Shown here: piece after piece, positions 43,499 to 52,807 of the stretch
How positions within the stretch are numbered: the first letter of the stretch is position 1
Layout of the letters: every line of letters begins with the position of its first letter
From: Nocardia huaxiensis
Lineage (GTDB): Bacteria; Actinomycetota; Actinomycetes; Mycobacteriales; Mycobacteriaceae
Direction of reading: 5' to 3'
Assembly: GCF_013744875.1 (NCBI RefSeq)
Contig: NZ_CP059399.1
Coordinates: 3,162,001-3,226,000 of the forward strand
DNA: 64,000 nucleotides
Program-made: the position numbers and the translations under genes
Notes under the pieces: generated by a model
What the model saw: the letters and a program-made list of their open reading frames with translations, nothing else
Database searches by the model: none
Told to the model about the DNA's origin: nothing

Positions 43499-44053
43499 GT
43501 GAGCATCGAGATCGCCAACGAATCGGGTATCGAGGTATCCGAAGAAGAACTGGTCAGCGTCGCACGCTTCGCGATCAGCCAGATGGACGTCCATCCGGCT
43601 GCCGAGCTGTCGATGGTGCTGGTCGATCTCGACACCATGGCCGATCTGCACATGCGCTGGATGGACCTGCCCGGTCCGACCGATGTCATGTCCTTCCCCA
43701 TGGACGAGCTGGAGCCCGGCGGGCGTCCCGACGCCGCCGAGCCCGGCCCGTCCATGCTGGGCGACATCGTGCTGTGCCCGGAGTTCGCGGCTCAGCAGGC
43801 CGAGAAGGCCGGGCACTCCATGGATCACGAGCTTGCGCTGCTGACCGTGCACGGCGTGCTCCACCTCCTCGGCTACGACCATGCCGAGCCCGAGGAGGAG
43901 AAGGAGATGTTCGCACTCCAGGCTTCGCTGCTCGCGGGCTGGTACGAGCATGTGCGCGAGGAACAGCATCGCGCCGAACTCGCCGAACGGGATCGGCGAC
44001 TGCTGGGCAAGACCGGTTTCACCGACGCCGGTGATCCGCTGGGCCCGGCGTGA
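43499..44053 (+). CDS. ybeY: Endoribonuclease YbeY
   Basis: 184 residues from a GTG. Zn-binding motif [11 protein letters not shown] with His118, His122 and His128. [14 protein letters not shown] is the family's second signature. Acts in 16S rRNA 3' end maturation and ribosome quality control. Its stop overlaps the next gene (GTGA). Confidence 0.94.
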   Translation: MSIEIANESGIEVSEEELVSVARFAISQMDVHPAAELSMVLVDLDTMADLHMRWMDLPGPTDVMSFPMDELEPGGRPDAAEPGPSMLGDIVLCPEFAAQQAEKAGHSMDHELALLTVHGVLHLLGYDHAEPEEEKEMFALQASLLAGWYEHVREEQHRAELAERDRRLLGKTGFTDAGDPLGPA

Positions 44054-45375
44054 ATTCGATAGTTCTGCTGCTGCTTGCGATCGTTCTGGTTCCCGCGGGT
44101 GGCGTCTTCGCTGCGCTGGATTCGGCGCTGAACACGATTTCCGCTGCGCGCGTGGACGATATGGTCCGCGCCGAGCGCACGGGCGCGGCCCGGCTGGCGC
44201 GCATCATCACCGACCGGCCGCGCTATGTGAATCTCATGGTGCTGCTGCGTGTGCTGTGCGAGATCACCGCGACGGTGCTGCTGGCGGCGGTGCTCATGGA
44301 CTGGCTCAGCGAGGTGCAGGCACTGGTCATCACCGCGGCGGTGATGGTGCTGGTGGACTATCTGGTCATCGGTGTCGGGCCGCGCACGCTGGGGCGTCAG
44401 CACGCGTATTCGCTGGCGCTGGGCGCGTCGCTGCCATTGCAGGCCATCGGCACGCTGCTCGGCCCGATCAGCAAGCTGCTCATTCTCATCGGTAATGCCA
44501 TCACCCCAGGTAAGGGATTCCGCAACGGCCCCTTCGCTTCCGAGATCGAACTGCGCGAGGTCGTGGATCTGGCCGGTGAGCGCGGCGTGGTGGACGACGA
44601 GGAACGCCGCATGATCCAGTCGGTGTTCGAGCTCGGCGAGACGGCCGCCCGCGCGGTGATGGTGCCGCGCACCGAGATGGTGTGGATCGAATCCGACAAG
44701 ACCGCCGCGCAGGCCATGAATCTGGCTGTGCGGTCCGGACATTCGCGTATCCCGGTGATCGGCGAGAACGTGGACGATGTGGTCGGCATCGTGTACTTGA
44801 AAGACCTTGTGCCGTATGCGGATCGGAGCCGGAAGGTGCGGGTGCAGGAGGTCATGCGCCCGGCCGTCTTCGTGCCCGACTCCAAACCCCTCGATGCCCT
44901 GCTCGACGAAATGCAGCGCCGCAGAAACCATATGGCGGTGCTGGTCGACGAGTACGGCGGCATCGCCGGGCTGGTCACCATCGAGGATGTCCTGGAGGAG
45001 ATCGTCGGTGAGATCGCCGACGAATACGACAAGGACGAGATCGCCCCTGTCGAGGACATCGGGCACGGGAAATACCGGGTGTCGGCACGCCTTCCGGTCG
45101 AAGACCTGGGCGATCTGTTCGGCATGGAGATCGAGGACGAGGACGTCGACACCGTCGGCGGCCTGCTCGGCCACGCGCTGGGCCGCGTCCCGCTGCCCGG
45201 CTCCAAGGCCGTGATCCACGGACTGCAACTCAAGGGGGAGGGCGGTTCGGACGCCCGCGGCCGGGTGCGGGTGCACACGGTCGTGGTGAAACGAGCGCCG
45301 GAGAAGACGAAAACCGAAGCGGGCGAACACAAGCCCGGCGACGGCGCACACGAGGACGGAGAAGCCGATGACTGA
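44050..45375 (+). CDS. CNNM/CorC-type membrane protein with CBS domains
   Basis: 441 residues from a GTG overlapping ybeY by 4 bases. An N-terminal DUF21 membrane domain (about 1-150, several helices), two CBS repeats ([14 protein letters not shown] region and [10 protein letters not shown] region), then the CorC/HlyC C-terminal domain ([19 protein letters not shown]). Probably involved in divalent cation transport or sensing. The C-terminus is acidic. Homologue of Rv2366c, same operon position. Confidence 0.88.
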   Translation: MNSIVLLLLAIVLVPAGGVFAALDSALNTISAARVDDMVRAERTGAARLARIITDRPRYVNLMVLLRVLCEITATVLLAAVLMDWLSEVQALVITAAVMVLVDYLVIGVGPRTLGRQHAYSLALGASLPLQAIGTLLGPISKLLILIGNAITPGKGFRNGPFASEIELREVVDLAGERGVVDDEERRMIQSVFELGETAARAVMVPRTEMVWIESDKTAAQAMNLAVRSGHSRIPVIGENVDDVVGIVYLKDLVPYADRSRKVRVQEVMRPAVFVPDSKPLDALLDEMQRRRNHMAVLVDEYGGIAGLVTIEDVLEEIVGEIADEYDKDEIAPVEDIGHGKYRVSARLPVEDLGDLFGMEIEDEDVDTVGGLLGHALGRVPLPGSKAVIHGLQLKGEGGSDARGRVRVHTVVVKRAPEKTKTEAGEHKPGDGAHEDGEADD

Positions 45376-45823
45376 ACTGGACGCCGAGGACAACAAGCTG
45401 TTGATCCTGGCCCGCGGTGCGATGGCGCGCACCGGCGGCAAAGGCGGTGCGGCCGTGCGCGATACCGACGGGCGCACCTACGCGGCCGGTGAGGTGAGCC
45501 TGACGGCGCTGCGGCTGACCGCCCTGCAGGCGGCGGTGGCGGCGGCGATCTCCAGCGGCGCGGAGGGTTTCGAGGCGGCCGTGGTGGTCGGCGTGAAGTT
45601 CTCCGATCCGGGGGTGACGGCGGTGCGTGAGGTGTCGTCCTCGGCGCGCATCGTGTTCACCGACCGCAAGGGTGTCGTCTACGACACCATCGAGGACGGC
45701 GCCGACCCGTACGGCGTCGAGAACCCCATTGCCGCAGAGCGATCAGAGGCCGGTAATGCGGTGGGGGAGCGGAATGTCCCGGAAGGCTTCGACCTCGACA
45801 CCGAATCGGAGGTATTCGAATGA
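45368..45823 (+). CDS. Cytidine-deaminase-like protein lacking catalytic residues
   Basis: 151 residues, overlapping the previous gene by 8 bases. The fold reads as a cytidine deaminase ([46 protein letters not shown]), but the zinc motifs are absent: LTALQAA stands where CAE or HAE should be, and no PCxxC follows ([13 protein letters not shown]). It is therefore unlikely to deaminate. Positional homologue of Rv2365c, always between corC and era, which suggests a conserved non-catalytic role. The C-terminus is acidic. Confidence 0.8.
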   Translation: MTELDAEDNKLLILARGAMARTGGKGGAAVRDTDGRTYAAGEVSLTALRLTALQAAVAAAISSGAEGFEAAVVVGVKFSDPGVTAVREVSSSARIVFTDRKGVVYDTIEDGADPYGVENPIAAERSEAGNAVGERNVPEGFDLDTESEVFE

Positions 45824-46746
45824 CCGGCAAGGACTCCAAGGGCTCCAAGGACGAATTCCGTTCGGGCTTCGTATGTTTCGTGGGACGGCCGAACACCGGC
45901 AAGTCCACGCTCACCAATGCCCTGGTGGGGCAGAAGATCGCCATCACCTCCTCGCGCCCGCAGACCACCCGGCACACCATTCGCGGCATCGTGCATCGTG
46001 AGCACGCGCAGCTGATCCTGGTGGACACCCCCGGTCTGCACCGTCCCCGCACCCTGCTCGGTCAGCGCCTGAACGACCTTGTGCGCGATACGTATTCGGA
46101 AGTCGACGTGATCGCCATCTGTATTCCGGCGGATGAGAAGATCGGCCCCGGCGACCGCTGGATCGTGGACCAGGTCAAGATGATGGCCCCCAAGACCACC
46201 CTGCTCGGCGTGGTCACCAAGATCGACAAGGTGAGCCGCGACCAGGTCGCCCATCAGCTCATGGCGGTCTCCGCGCTGCTCGGTCCCGAGGCCGAGGTGG
46301 TGCCGGTGTCGGCGGTCAAGGGCGAGCAGGTCGAGGTGCTCATCGACGTGATCGCCTCCCAGATGCCCGAGGGCCCCGCGTTCTACCCCGACGGTGAGCT
46401 CACCGACGAGCCCGAGGAAACCCTCATGGCCGAGCTCATTCGCGAGGCCGCCCTGGAAGGCGTGCGCGACGAGCTCCCGCACTCCCTGGCCGTGGTCATC
46501 GAGGAGATCCTCCCTCGCGAGGAGAACGAGGACATGCTGGACGTCCACGCCCTCCTCTACGTGGAACGCCCCAGCCAGAAGGCCATCATCATCGGCAAGG
46601 CCGGCGCCCGCCTGAAAGAGGTGGGCACCAACGCCCGCAAGCAGATCGAGCACATCCTCGGCGTCCGCATCTACCTGCACCTGCACGTGAAGGTAGCCAA
46701 GGACTGGCAGCGCGACCCCAAGCAACTGGGCAAGCTCGGCTTCTGA
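45820..46746 (+). CDS. era: GTPase Era
   Basis: 308 residues, ATG overlapping the previous stop. G1 GRPNTGKST (22-30), G3 DTPGLH, G4 TKID, and a C-terminal KH domain (EDMLDVHALLYVERPSQKAIIIGKAGARLKEVG). Binds 16S rRNA near its 3' end in 30S assembly. It is the last gene of the phoH-ybeY-corC-CDA-like-era operon. Confidence 0.95.
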   Translation: MTGKDSKGSKDEFRSGFVCFVGRPNTGKSTLTNALVGQKIAITSSRPQTTRHTIRGIVHREHAQLILVDTPGLHRPRTLLGQRLNDLVRDTYSEVDVIAICIPADEKIGPGDRWIVDQVKMMAPKTTLLGVVTKIDKVSRDQVAHQLMAVSALLGPEAEVVPVSAVKGEQVEVLIDVIASQMPEGPAFYPDGELTDEPEETLMAELIREAALEGVRDELPHSLAVVIEEILPREENEDMLDVHALLYVERPSQKAIIIGKAGARLKEVGTNARKQIEHILGVRIYLHLHVKVAKDWQRDPKQLGKLGF

Positions 46747-46897
46747 CCTGTGAACTCCCGGTTCGGCCGTACCGCTCGGCCTGACCCGGCCGGTTCCGCA
46801 TCGGCCCGCGGTGGTCCAAGCCCCTTGTGGTGACGTCCGGTAGATTGCGATGAGGGCTGTCCCAGACAAAGGGGCGGTGTGACTCCAGGAGTTGTGC

Positions 46898-47260
46898 ATG
46901 GGAGAGCGCAAGCGCAAGCGGCAGGCGAGTCAGGCACTGGTCGCCGGCAAGACGCCGAAGAACCCGGTGGTGATCAACGCGCGCACGCCGGACAGCGTCC
47001 CGGCCCGCCTGTTCGGCCTCGGGCTGGCGGGCACCGGCGCGGCGCACTTCACCGCACCGGGCGCGTTCGAACCGGTCACCAAACTGGCCTTCCCGCAGGA
47101 CACCCGGCGCTGGACCTACAGCAATGGCATGACCGAACTCCTGCTCGGTCTGGCCATCGCCTTCCGGCGTACCCGCGTGATCGGGGTGGTGGGCTTCCTG
47201 GCCTATGTGGCCTTCCTCGGTAGCCGCTTCACCGGCAATCTCGGCGGCGACAAGGGCTGA
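46898..47260 (+). CDS. Small membrane protein, DoxX-like
   Basis: 120 residues from ATG 46898 with AGGAG 7 bases upstream. A basic N-terminus (GERKRKRQASQALVAGK), then hydrophobic segments (ARLFGLGLAGTGAAHFTAPGAF, ELLLGLAIAFRRTR, VIGVVGFLAYVAFLG) as in DoxX/DoxD-like or DUF-type membrane proteins. Function unknown. Convergent with the amidase gene 7 bases later. Confidence 0.72.
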   Translation: MGERKRKRQASQALVAGKTPKNPVVINARTPDSVPARLFGLGLAGTGAAHFTAPGAFEPVTKLAFPQDTRRWTYSNGMTELLLGLAIAFRRTRVIGVVGFLAYVAFLGSRFTGNLGGDKG

Positions 47261-47267
47261 GTTCCGA

Positions 47268-48689
47268 TCAGGCCGTGGCCTGCTCCCACCAGGCCACGGG
47301 GCGCTGCTTGTGCCACTGGAGTTCCGATTCCAGTTGGGCGGCAAGGGAAACCAGCAGGGGCTCGGAGTTGGCGGGACCCATGAGCTGCGCGCCGACCGGG
47401 AGGCCGGTGGCGGTGAAGCCCGCGGGGACATTCACGGCCGGCCAGCCGAGGACATTCCACGGCCAGGTGTAGGGGCAGGCGGCGGTGATGAGGGCGTCGG
47501 TCGCCCACGAGCCGATGCCGTCGATGGAGTGCACGTCCGGCGGCGGGGTCGCCGTGGTGGGCGCGAGGACCACGTCGAAGTTCTTGAAGATGCCGCCGAT
47601 CTGCCTGTGCAGCAACGGTTCTGCCTGACGGGCCGCGAACAGCAGCGGTGACAGGATGCGGCCGGTGAGGGCATTGTGCCGGGTGCGCGGATCGACCTGC
47701 GCGCCCGGTAGCCGGTTCAGCGCCTCGCGGATGCCGACCATGGAGCGCGGCAGGAAGGTCGCGCCGGAGAGCACGCCGTAGTGCACATCCGCGATGGTCA
47801 CCTCGTGGCCGAGACGGCGCAGGGTGGCGGCCGTAGCGTGTACGCGCGCTTCCACCTCGCGATCGAGCGCGGTCTTGGTGGCGGTGAACGGAATTCGCAG
47901 CGACAGCGCGATGCGCAGCCGACCCGGGTCCCGGCCGACCGCATCGGACACCGTCAGCGCGGGCGGGGTGTGCAGATCGCCGGGGTGCGGTCCGGCGGCG
48001 GCGTCCAGCAGCAGTGCGGCGTCGGCGACGGTGCGGGCCAGGGGGCCGTTCACGGTGAGCCCGTAGAACGCTTCCGGCAGTGGCCAGGTGGAGATGCGCC
48101 CGCGCTGCGGCTTGATGCCCACCAGGTTGGTCCACGCCGACGGAATGCGCACCGACCCCGCTCCGTCGGAACCCAGTGCGGCAGGGACCAATCCGGCCGC
48201 CACGGCCGCCGACGACCCACCGGAGGACCCGCCCGGCGTATGGTTCGCGCTCCACGGATTCCGGGTGTGCCCGAAGGCGCTCGCGCTGGTGAACGGCAGT
48301 TGCCCCAGCTCGCAGGTATTCGTCTTTCCGACGATCACCGCACCGGCCGCGCGCAGCCGCCGCACCGACTCCGCGTCCTCGGTCTTCACCGGGAAATCCC
48401 CACCGCATCCGAAAGCCGTTGGCGTCCCGGCCAAATCGGTGTCGTCCTTGATGGCCAGCGGCACCCCCAGCAGCGGCGCACGCTCACCCGCGGCCAGCTT
48501 CCGGTCCGCCTCGGCGGCCTCGGCGAGCGCCTGCTCGCGCCGCACGATCCGAAACGCGTTGAGCCCCGGCTGGCTGGCATCGATCCGATCCAGCGCCGCC
48601 GCCGTGGCCTGCACCGAACTCACCGTCCCGTCCGCGAGTGCCTGCGCGAGTTCGACCAGTCCGAGTTCCCCAACCGACGCCGTCGTCAT
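47268..48689 (-). CDS. Amidase (AS family, AmiA2-like)
   Basis: 473 residues from ATG 48689. Amidase signature with the Ser-Ser-Lys triad: Lys in LAIKDDTDLAG and Ser in PGGSSGGSSAAVAAG with GSDGAGSVRIPSAW. Hydrolyses amide bonds of unknown substrates. The position next to era and recO matches M. tuberculosis amiA2 (Rv2363), though here four extra genes separate it from recO. The frame extends to 48824 without a ribosome site. Confidence 0.9.
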   Translation of the reverse strand: MTTASVGELGLVELAQALADGTVSSVQATAAALDRIDASQPGLNAFRIVRREQALAEAAEADRKLAAGERAPLLGVPLAIKDDTDLAGTPTAFGCGGDFPVKTEDAESVRRLRAAGAVIVGKTNTCELGQLPFTSASAFGHTRNPWSANHTPGGSSGGSSAAVAAGLVPAALGSDGAGSVRIPSAWTNLVGIKPQRGRISTWPLPEAFYGLTVNGPLARTVADAALLLDAAAGPHPGDLHTPPALTVSDAVGRDPGRLRIALSLRIPFTATKTALDREVEARVHATAATLRRLGHEVTIADVHYGVLSGATFLPRSMVGIREALNRLPGAQVDPRTRHNALTGRILSPLLFAARQAEPLLHRQIGGIFKNFDVVLAPTTATPPPDVHSIDGIGSWATDALITAACPYTWPWNVLGWPAVNVPAGFTATGLPVGAQLMGPANSEPLLVSLAAQLESELQWHKQRPVAWWEQATA

Positions 48690-48876
48690 GTGATCCGTCT
48701 CCCAAGTTGTACCCGGAGGTAACGTAGCGCGAGTTTGGTCACACGTCCAACATTGAACTGCGCGGTACTCTGCAGGCTGCTGCGATCCCGGCGCTGCACA
48801 GACGGGCGATCGAATGCCGGCCACCGGGAGTTCCCGGCATCCGCGCCCGTACCAAAACTTGATCGCCGCATTGCTT

Positions 48877-49131
48877 TCAGGGGCTTCGGCCCTTCCACGC
48901 GGTGTAGGCCGAACTCATGCACACTGCGCACGGGCGATATCCGGCCGCGATCGCGGTGGGCTCATCGGGAAAGAAGACGCGGTGGCGGACGTAATGGCCG
49001 CGGGCGAGGGCGCGGAGGGCGGACGGGCAGTCGAGGCGGCCGTAGATGCGCGATCGGCGATGACCGCCGAGGGTGCCGGGCTCGTCGCTGGAATAGGGAA
49101 GCCCATCCGCCCCGAGCAGCCTGTAGGTCAT
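48877..49131 (-). CDS. Ada-like zinc-binding domain protein, 84 aa
   Basis: 84 residues starting MTYRLLGADGLPYSSDEPG. The Ada N-terminal-type motif reads RSRIYGRLDCPSALRAL, then FFPDEPTAIAAGYRPCAVC. Three of four Zn Cys are present (Cys of LDC, RPC and AVC). The position of the Ada methyl-acceptor Cys38 is Gly (IYG), so it should not repair methylphosphotriesters like Ada. Short proteins with this domain and an IYxxPxC-like motif exist. Its ATG overlaps the stop of a 2OG-oxygenase remnant. Part of an alkylation-repair neighbourhood. Confidence 0.78.
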   Translation of the reverse strand: MTYRLLGADGLPYSSDEPGTLGGHRRSRIYGRLDCPSALRALARGHYVRHRVFFPDEPTAIAAGYRPCAVCMSSAYTAWKGRSP

Positions 49132-49200
49132 GTCGCGTCCTGGTGGAAGACCACGCGCCGGTTGTGGCGGCGGACAGTGCTGACGTAGTACCGCATCACC
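49130..49200 (-). pseudogene. Short C-terminal remnant of a 2OG-oxygenase copy
   Basis: Reading back from the TGA at 49132-49130, the frame encodes MRYYVSTVRRHNRRVVFHQDAT, matching the end of the 2OG-oxygenase next door (MRHGVSTVRSGRRHTLGLVFHDAT). No complete gene remains. The stop overlaps the ATG of the Ada-like gene (ATGA), as if that gene was once coupled to a lost oxygenase copy. Confidence 0.65.
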
Positions 49201-49258
49201 CGCGTCGAACCCCTGCCTGGAGAACGCCCCACCCCTAACGGGGGCAGCGCCCCGATTC

Positions 49259-49287
49259 CGGGGGTCCGGGGGCGGAGCCCCTGGGAG
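49259..49287. repeat. Interspersed GC-rich hairpin repeat, copy 2
   Basis: GGGGTCCGGGGGCGGAGCCCC core with a GGGGC/GCCCC stem, 2 bases from the end of the 2OG-oxygenase gene. Related to copies at 14080 and 55885. Confidence 0.65.
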
Positions 49288-49289
49288 AC

Positions 49290-50042
49290 TCACGTCGCGT
49301 CGTGGAAGACCAGGCCGAGGGTGTGGCGGCGGCCGGAGCGGACGGTGCTGACGCCGTGCCGCATGGGGCCTGCCGACCAGCCTCGGGAACTGGGGACCGG
49401 GCGGTCGCGCGTGGTGAAGATGAGGCCGTGGCCCTGGGGGAGGGTGGTGGCCGAGGCGCGGGATTGGGCGCGGGGGCGCTGCTCGACCATGAGGAATTCG
49501 CCGCCGGTGTAGTCCGTGCCGGGGGCGTCCAGGCCGATCACCACCTGGAGTGGGAAGACCATGTCGCCGAAGAGGTCTCGGTGCAGGGCATTCCAGTCGC
49601 CGGGGCCGTAGCGCAGCAGGATCTGGGCCGAGCGGGACTGGCCCGCCCGGTGGCACCGGGTGATCCACTCGTCGAGGCTGTCCGGCCAGGGGGTGGGTTG
49701 TCCCAGGCGGTTCGCCCAGTCGCGGGCGATGGGAAGCAGCCTGGGGTAGAACGCTTCTCGCAGTTCCCGCACGGTCGCGGGCAGGTCGTGGGTGAAGTAG
49801 CGGTACTGCCCGGAGCCGAAGCGCAGCCGGGCCATGTCGACGGTGGTGCGGAAGCGCTGCTCCTGGTCGTAGAGCTCGGTGAGCGCCCGGCACTGATCGG
49901 CGGTGAGCAGGCGGCCGGTGAGCGCGCTGCCGTACTCGTCGAGTTCGGCCGCCAGTGCCGCCCAATCCTGTTGCGCCACCGCGTTCTCGATGACCGGTAC
50001 CAGGCGGGGCCGGTCCGGGGCGGCGGACATTGTCGTAGTCAT
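49290..50042 (-). CDS. 2OG-Fe(II) oxygenase
   Basis: 250 residues from an ATG with AGGAGC 5 bases upstream. HxD motif in NALHRDLFGD, distal His in GPMRHGVSTV and an Arg-rich 2-oxoglutarate-binding end (SGRRHTLGLVFHDAT). Fe(II)/2OG dioxygenase. Placement beside ogt and an Ada-like domain suggests a role in alkylated-DNA or nucleotide repair, though it is not an obvious AlkB. Transcribed with ogt on the minus strand, 77 bases downstream. Confidence 0.83.
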   Translation of the reverse strand: MTTTMSAAPDRPRLVPVIENAVAQQDWAALAAELDEYGSALTGRLLTADQCRALTELYDQEQRFRTTVDMARLRFGSGQYRYFTHDLPATVRELREAFYPRLLPIARDWANRLGQPTPWPDSLDEWITRCHRAGQSRSAQILLRYGPGDWNALHRDLFGDMVFPLQVVIGLDAPGTDYTGGEFLMVEQRPRAQSRASATTLPQGHGLIFTTRDRPVPSSRGWSAGPMRHGVSTVRSGRRHTLGLVFHDAT

Positions 50043-50119
50043 GCCTGCTCCTGTCGGTGTGCGACGGATCGCCGGGCACGGTGGCGTGACGCTGTTGCCG
50101 TGCGCGGCAAGGGAATCGG

Positions 50120-50626
50120 CTAGATGGGCAGGAGCACGTGCTCGAGTTCCAGCAAGCGCTGCTTGCGATCGAGTCCGCCGGAGTATCCGGTCAGTGCGCC
50201 ATCGGCCGCGAGCACCCGATGGCAAGGCCGAACCACCAGAAGGGGATTCGCGCCGATCGCCCCCGCCACCGCGCGCACCCGCTCGCGCGGTTCACCGATC
50301 TTCGCGGTGACTTCGCCGTAACTGACGGTCGCGCCATAGGGGATCTCGTCCAATGCCCGCCATACCCGCTGCTGGAATTCGGTGCCGCCGGAGGCGAATT
50401 CGATATCGAATGCGGTCGACGCACCCGAGAAATACGCCCGCAGCTGCTCGGTGATCGTGCTGAATGCGGCGTCGTCGCGAATCCACCCGTCGCGCACCGT
50501 GACTCCGCCCTTCTGTCCGGGCACGGACAGCGAGGCCAGGGCCGTGCCGCCCGGCGCGGTGGCCGACCGGGCTCCGACCAGCAGCAGTTCGCCCAGCGGG
50601 CTGTCCATTGTCGTGTAGATATTCAT
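50120..50626 (-). CDS. ogt: Methylated-DNA-protein-cysteine methyltransferase
   Basis: 168 residues from an ATG with AGGAGA 7 bases upstream. C-terminal active motif VVRPCHRVLAADG with the acceptor Cys in PCHR. FQQRVWRALDEIPYGATVSYGEVTAKIG is the helix-turn-helix region. Removes alkyl groups from O6-alkylguanine by irreversible transfer. First gene of the repair group. Confidence 0.94.
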   Translation of the reverse strand: MNIYTTMDSPLGELLLVGARSATAPGGTALASLSVPGQKGGVTVRDGWIRDDAAFSTITEQLRAYFSGASTAFDIEFASGGTEFQQRVWRALDEIPYGATVSYGEVTAKIGEPRERVRAVAGAIGANPLLVVRPCHRVLAADGALTGYSGGLDRKQRLLELEHVLLPI

Positions 50627-50923
50627 CTGTTCGTCTCCTTTCGCTCGTCCTGCCCTGTCGAATCTGCCGCAGTCGGCCGCCCATGACCGGCGGTATTCGG
50701 ACATGTCATTTCCGGGGACCGGCAATGATGCGTTAGTGATGTGTCCGACACGAATTCCGGCCCAGGTCGGAGGCGGCTTCGCGGTAGTCTGTGCGCCGGG
50801 GGGTTCGGTGATCATGTCGACCACTACCCGGCGCGCAGTGACGTGTGCCGGGCAGACGTGTGCTCTCGGGTTCCCCGTCGAAAGATGATCAGCTACAGCG
50901 TCAATTAAGGAACACAGGTCACC

Positions 50924-51013
50924 ATGGAAATCCTTTCGGTTCTCTTCACCCTGTTCGGTCAGGCCGTCAACGTCGCGACCTCCGGCTCCGCCGTCGCGCA
51001 GAACCAGCGCTGA
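50924..51013 (+). CDS. Candidate 29-aa hydrophobic peptide
   Basis: ATG 50924 to TGA 51011-51013, 29 residues: MEILSVLFTLFGQAVNVA then TSGSAVAQNQR. AAGGA and CAGGT lie upstream, and a perfect hairpin follows 13 bases after the stop. The N-terminal 18 residues are hydrophobic enough for a membrane helix. It lies alone between ogt and recO. Candidate small protein; not recognised from any family. Confidence 0.5.
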   Translation: MEILSVLFTLFGQAVNVATSGSAVAQNQR

Positions 51014-51025
51014 CCTTCGGGGTGG

Positions 51026-51047
51026 GCCGGCCTGTCGGGGGGCCGGC
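51026..51047. terminator. Hairpin after the 29-aa ORF
   Basis: GCCGGCC and GGCCGGC around an 8-base loop. Ends a short transcription unit before recO. Confidence 0.6.
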
Positions 51048-51118
51048 ATCTCGCTTCGCTTCGAGCCACGCGGGCGGCGCGGGCTGATTCCGTCGGGGCG
51101 GCGTGCAAGACTGTTGCG

Positions 51119-51892
51119 GTGCGGTTGTATCGGGATCATGCGGTGGTTGTGCGGCAGCACAAGCTGGGTGAGGCCGACCGTATTGTCACGTTGCTGACCC
51201 GTCAGCACGGTCTGGTGCGCGCGGTGGCCAAGGGTGTGCGCCGCACCCGCTCGAAATTCGGCGCCCGCCTGGAACCTTTCGCCTACGTCGACGTGCAGCT
51301 GCATCCCGGCCGGAATCTGGACACCATCACCCAGGTGCACACGGTCGAGGCGTTCGCCGCCGATATCGTCGCCGACTACGGCCGCTACACCACGGCCTGC
51401 GCCGTCCTCGAAACCGCCGAACGCCTGGCCGGTGAGGAACGCGCCCCCGCGCCGCGCCTGCACACGCTCACCGCCGGAGCGCTCCGCGCCATCGCCCTGG
51501 GCCATCGCCCTCACGAACTCATCCTCGACGCATTCCTCTTGCGCGCCATGGGTTTCGCGGGCTGGGCCCCGGCCCTCGACGATTGCGCCCGCTGCGCCAC
51601 CCCCGGCCCGCACCGTGCCTTCCACGTCTCGGCGGGCGGCGCGGTCTGCGTCCACTGCCGTCCCCCGGGGGCCGCCACTCCCATGCTCGGCGTCCTGGAA
51701 CACATGAGCGCCCTGCACCGGGGTGAATGGTCCGGTGTGGACGCCGTCCCCGACTCCCTGCGCCGCCAGGCCAGCGGTCTGATCGCCGCCCACCTGCAAT
51801 GGCACCTGGAACGCCAGCTCCGCACCCTGCCCTTGATCGAGCGTTCCCGCCCGCACGAATCCGTCACCCCCGCCGAATCCGTCGCCGGCTGA
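51119..51892 (+). CDS. recO: DNA repair protein RecO
   Basis: 257 residues from a GTG. N-terminal OB fold (MRLYRDHAVVVRQHKLGEADRIVTLLTRQHGLVRAVAKGVRR), a helical middle and a zinc motif (CARCATPGP, then VCVHC). Loads RecA onto SSB-coated DNA with RecR. Followed by uppS as in M. tuberculosis Rv2362c-Rv2361c. Confidence 0.94.
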   Translation: MRLYRDHAVVVRQHKLGEADRIVTLLTRQHGLVRAVAKGVRRTRSKFGARLEPFAYVDVQLHPGRNLDTITQVHTVEAFAADIVADYGRYTTACAVLETAERLAGEERAPAPRLHTLTAGALRAIALGHRPHELILDAFLLRAMGFAGWAPALDDCARCATPGPHRAFHVSAGGAVCVHCRPPGAATPMLGVLEHMSALHRGEWSGVDAVPDSLRRQASGLIAAHLQWHLERQLRTLPLIERSRPHESVTPAESVAG

Positions 51893-52012
51893 CAGTCCCG
51901 CCGTCGGGTTCTGGTCGTCGGCCGGGCCGCATGATGTGGGCGGTTCGTGGAGATCGCGGGCGAATGTTGTGGTCGTGGTGGACGGCTCGAGCGCGTCGGG
52001 CAGGATGGTGGC

Positions 52013-52807
52013 GTGATCGGTACACGCAAGCCTTCCACTGCCACGCGCACGGTGCGTCCGCCGTCGCCGCATCCGTCCGGGGCCAAGCCGCCCGCCATTC
52101 CGGCGGAGTTCGTGCCACGGCATGTGGCACTGGTGATGGATGGCAATGGGCGCTGGGCGCAGGAACGCGGGCTGCCGCGGACCGCCGGGCACGAGCGCGG
52201 CGAGGCGGTGCTGATGGACACCGTGGAGGGCTGCATCGAGATCGGGGTGAAGTGGCTGTCGGCGTACGCGTTCTCCACCGAGAACTGGCGGCGCAGCCCG
52301 GATGAGGTGCGCTTCCTCATGGGCTTCAACCGCGATGTGATCCGGCGCCGGCGTGACGAGATGCACGAGATGGGGGTGCGGGTGCGCTGGGCGGGGCGGC
52401 GACCGCGCCTGTGGCGCAGCGTGATCAAGGAATTGGAGATCGCCGAGGAGCTCACGCAGGACAATACGGTGATGACCCTCACCATGTGCGTGAACTACGG
52501 CGGGCGGGCCGAAATCGCCGACGCGGCACGGGAAATCGCGCGTCGCGTGGCGGCGGGCGAGATCGATCCGGAGAAGGTCACCGAGGAGACGGTGGCCCGC
52601 TTCCTGGACGAGCCGGATATGCCGGATGTGGATCTGTTCCTGCGGCCGTCGGGTGAGCTGCGCACCTCCAACTTCATGCTGTGGCAGGCCGCGTACGCCG
52701 AATTCGTGTTCCAGGAAACGCTTTTCCCGGATTTCGACCGGCGCAATCTGTGGGACGCCTGCCTGGAGTACGCCAAGCGTGATCGCCGGTTCGGTGGCGT
52801 GAAGTGA
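52013..52807 (+). CDS. uppS: Z-type polyprenyl diphosphate synthase
   Basis: 264 residues from a GTG with AGGATGG upstream. Cis-prenyltransferase motifs: [60 protein letters not shown] and [19 protein letters not shown]. Builds the long-chain carrier lipid for peptidoglycan and arabinogalactan (decaprenyl diphosphate in relatives, Rv2361c). The N-terminus carries a Pro/Ser-rich extension. Confidence 0.94.
   Translation: MIGTRKPSTATRTVRPPSPHPSGAKPPAIPAEFVPRHVALVMDGNGRWAQERGLPRTAGHERGEAVLMDTVEGCIEIGVKWLSAYAFSTENWRRSPDEVRFLMGFNRDVIRRRRDEMHEMGVRVRWAGRRPRLWRSVIKELEIAEELTQDNTVMTLTMCVNYGGRAEIADAAREIARRVAAGEIDPEKVTEETVARFLDEPDMPDVDLFLRPSGELRTSNFMLWQAAYAEFVFQETLFPDFDRRNLWDACLEYAKRDRRFGGVK

Noticed and set aside
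50703-50888. 61-codon plus frame with several Cys before the 29-aa ORF
   Set aside because: No ribosome site and no family-like pattern; low-confidence reading.
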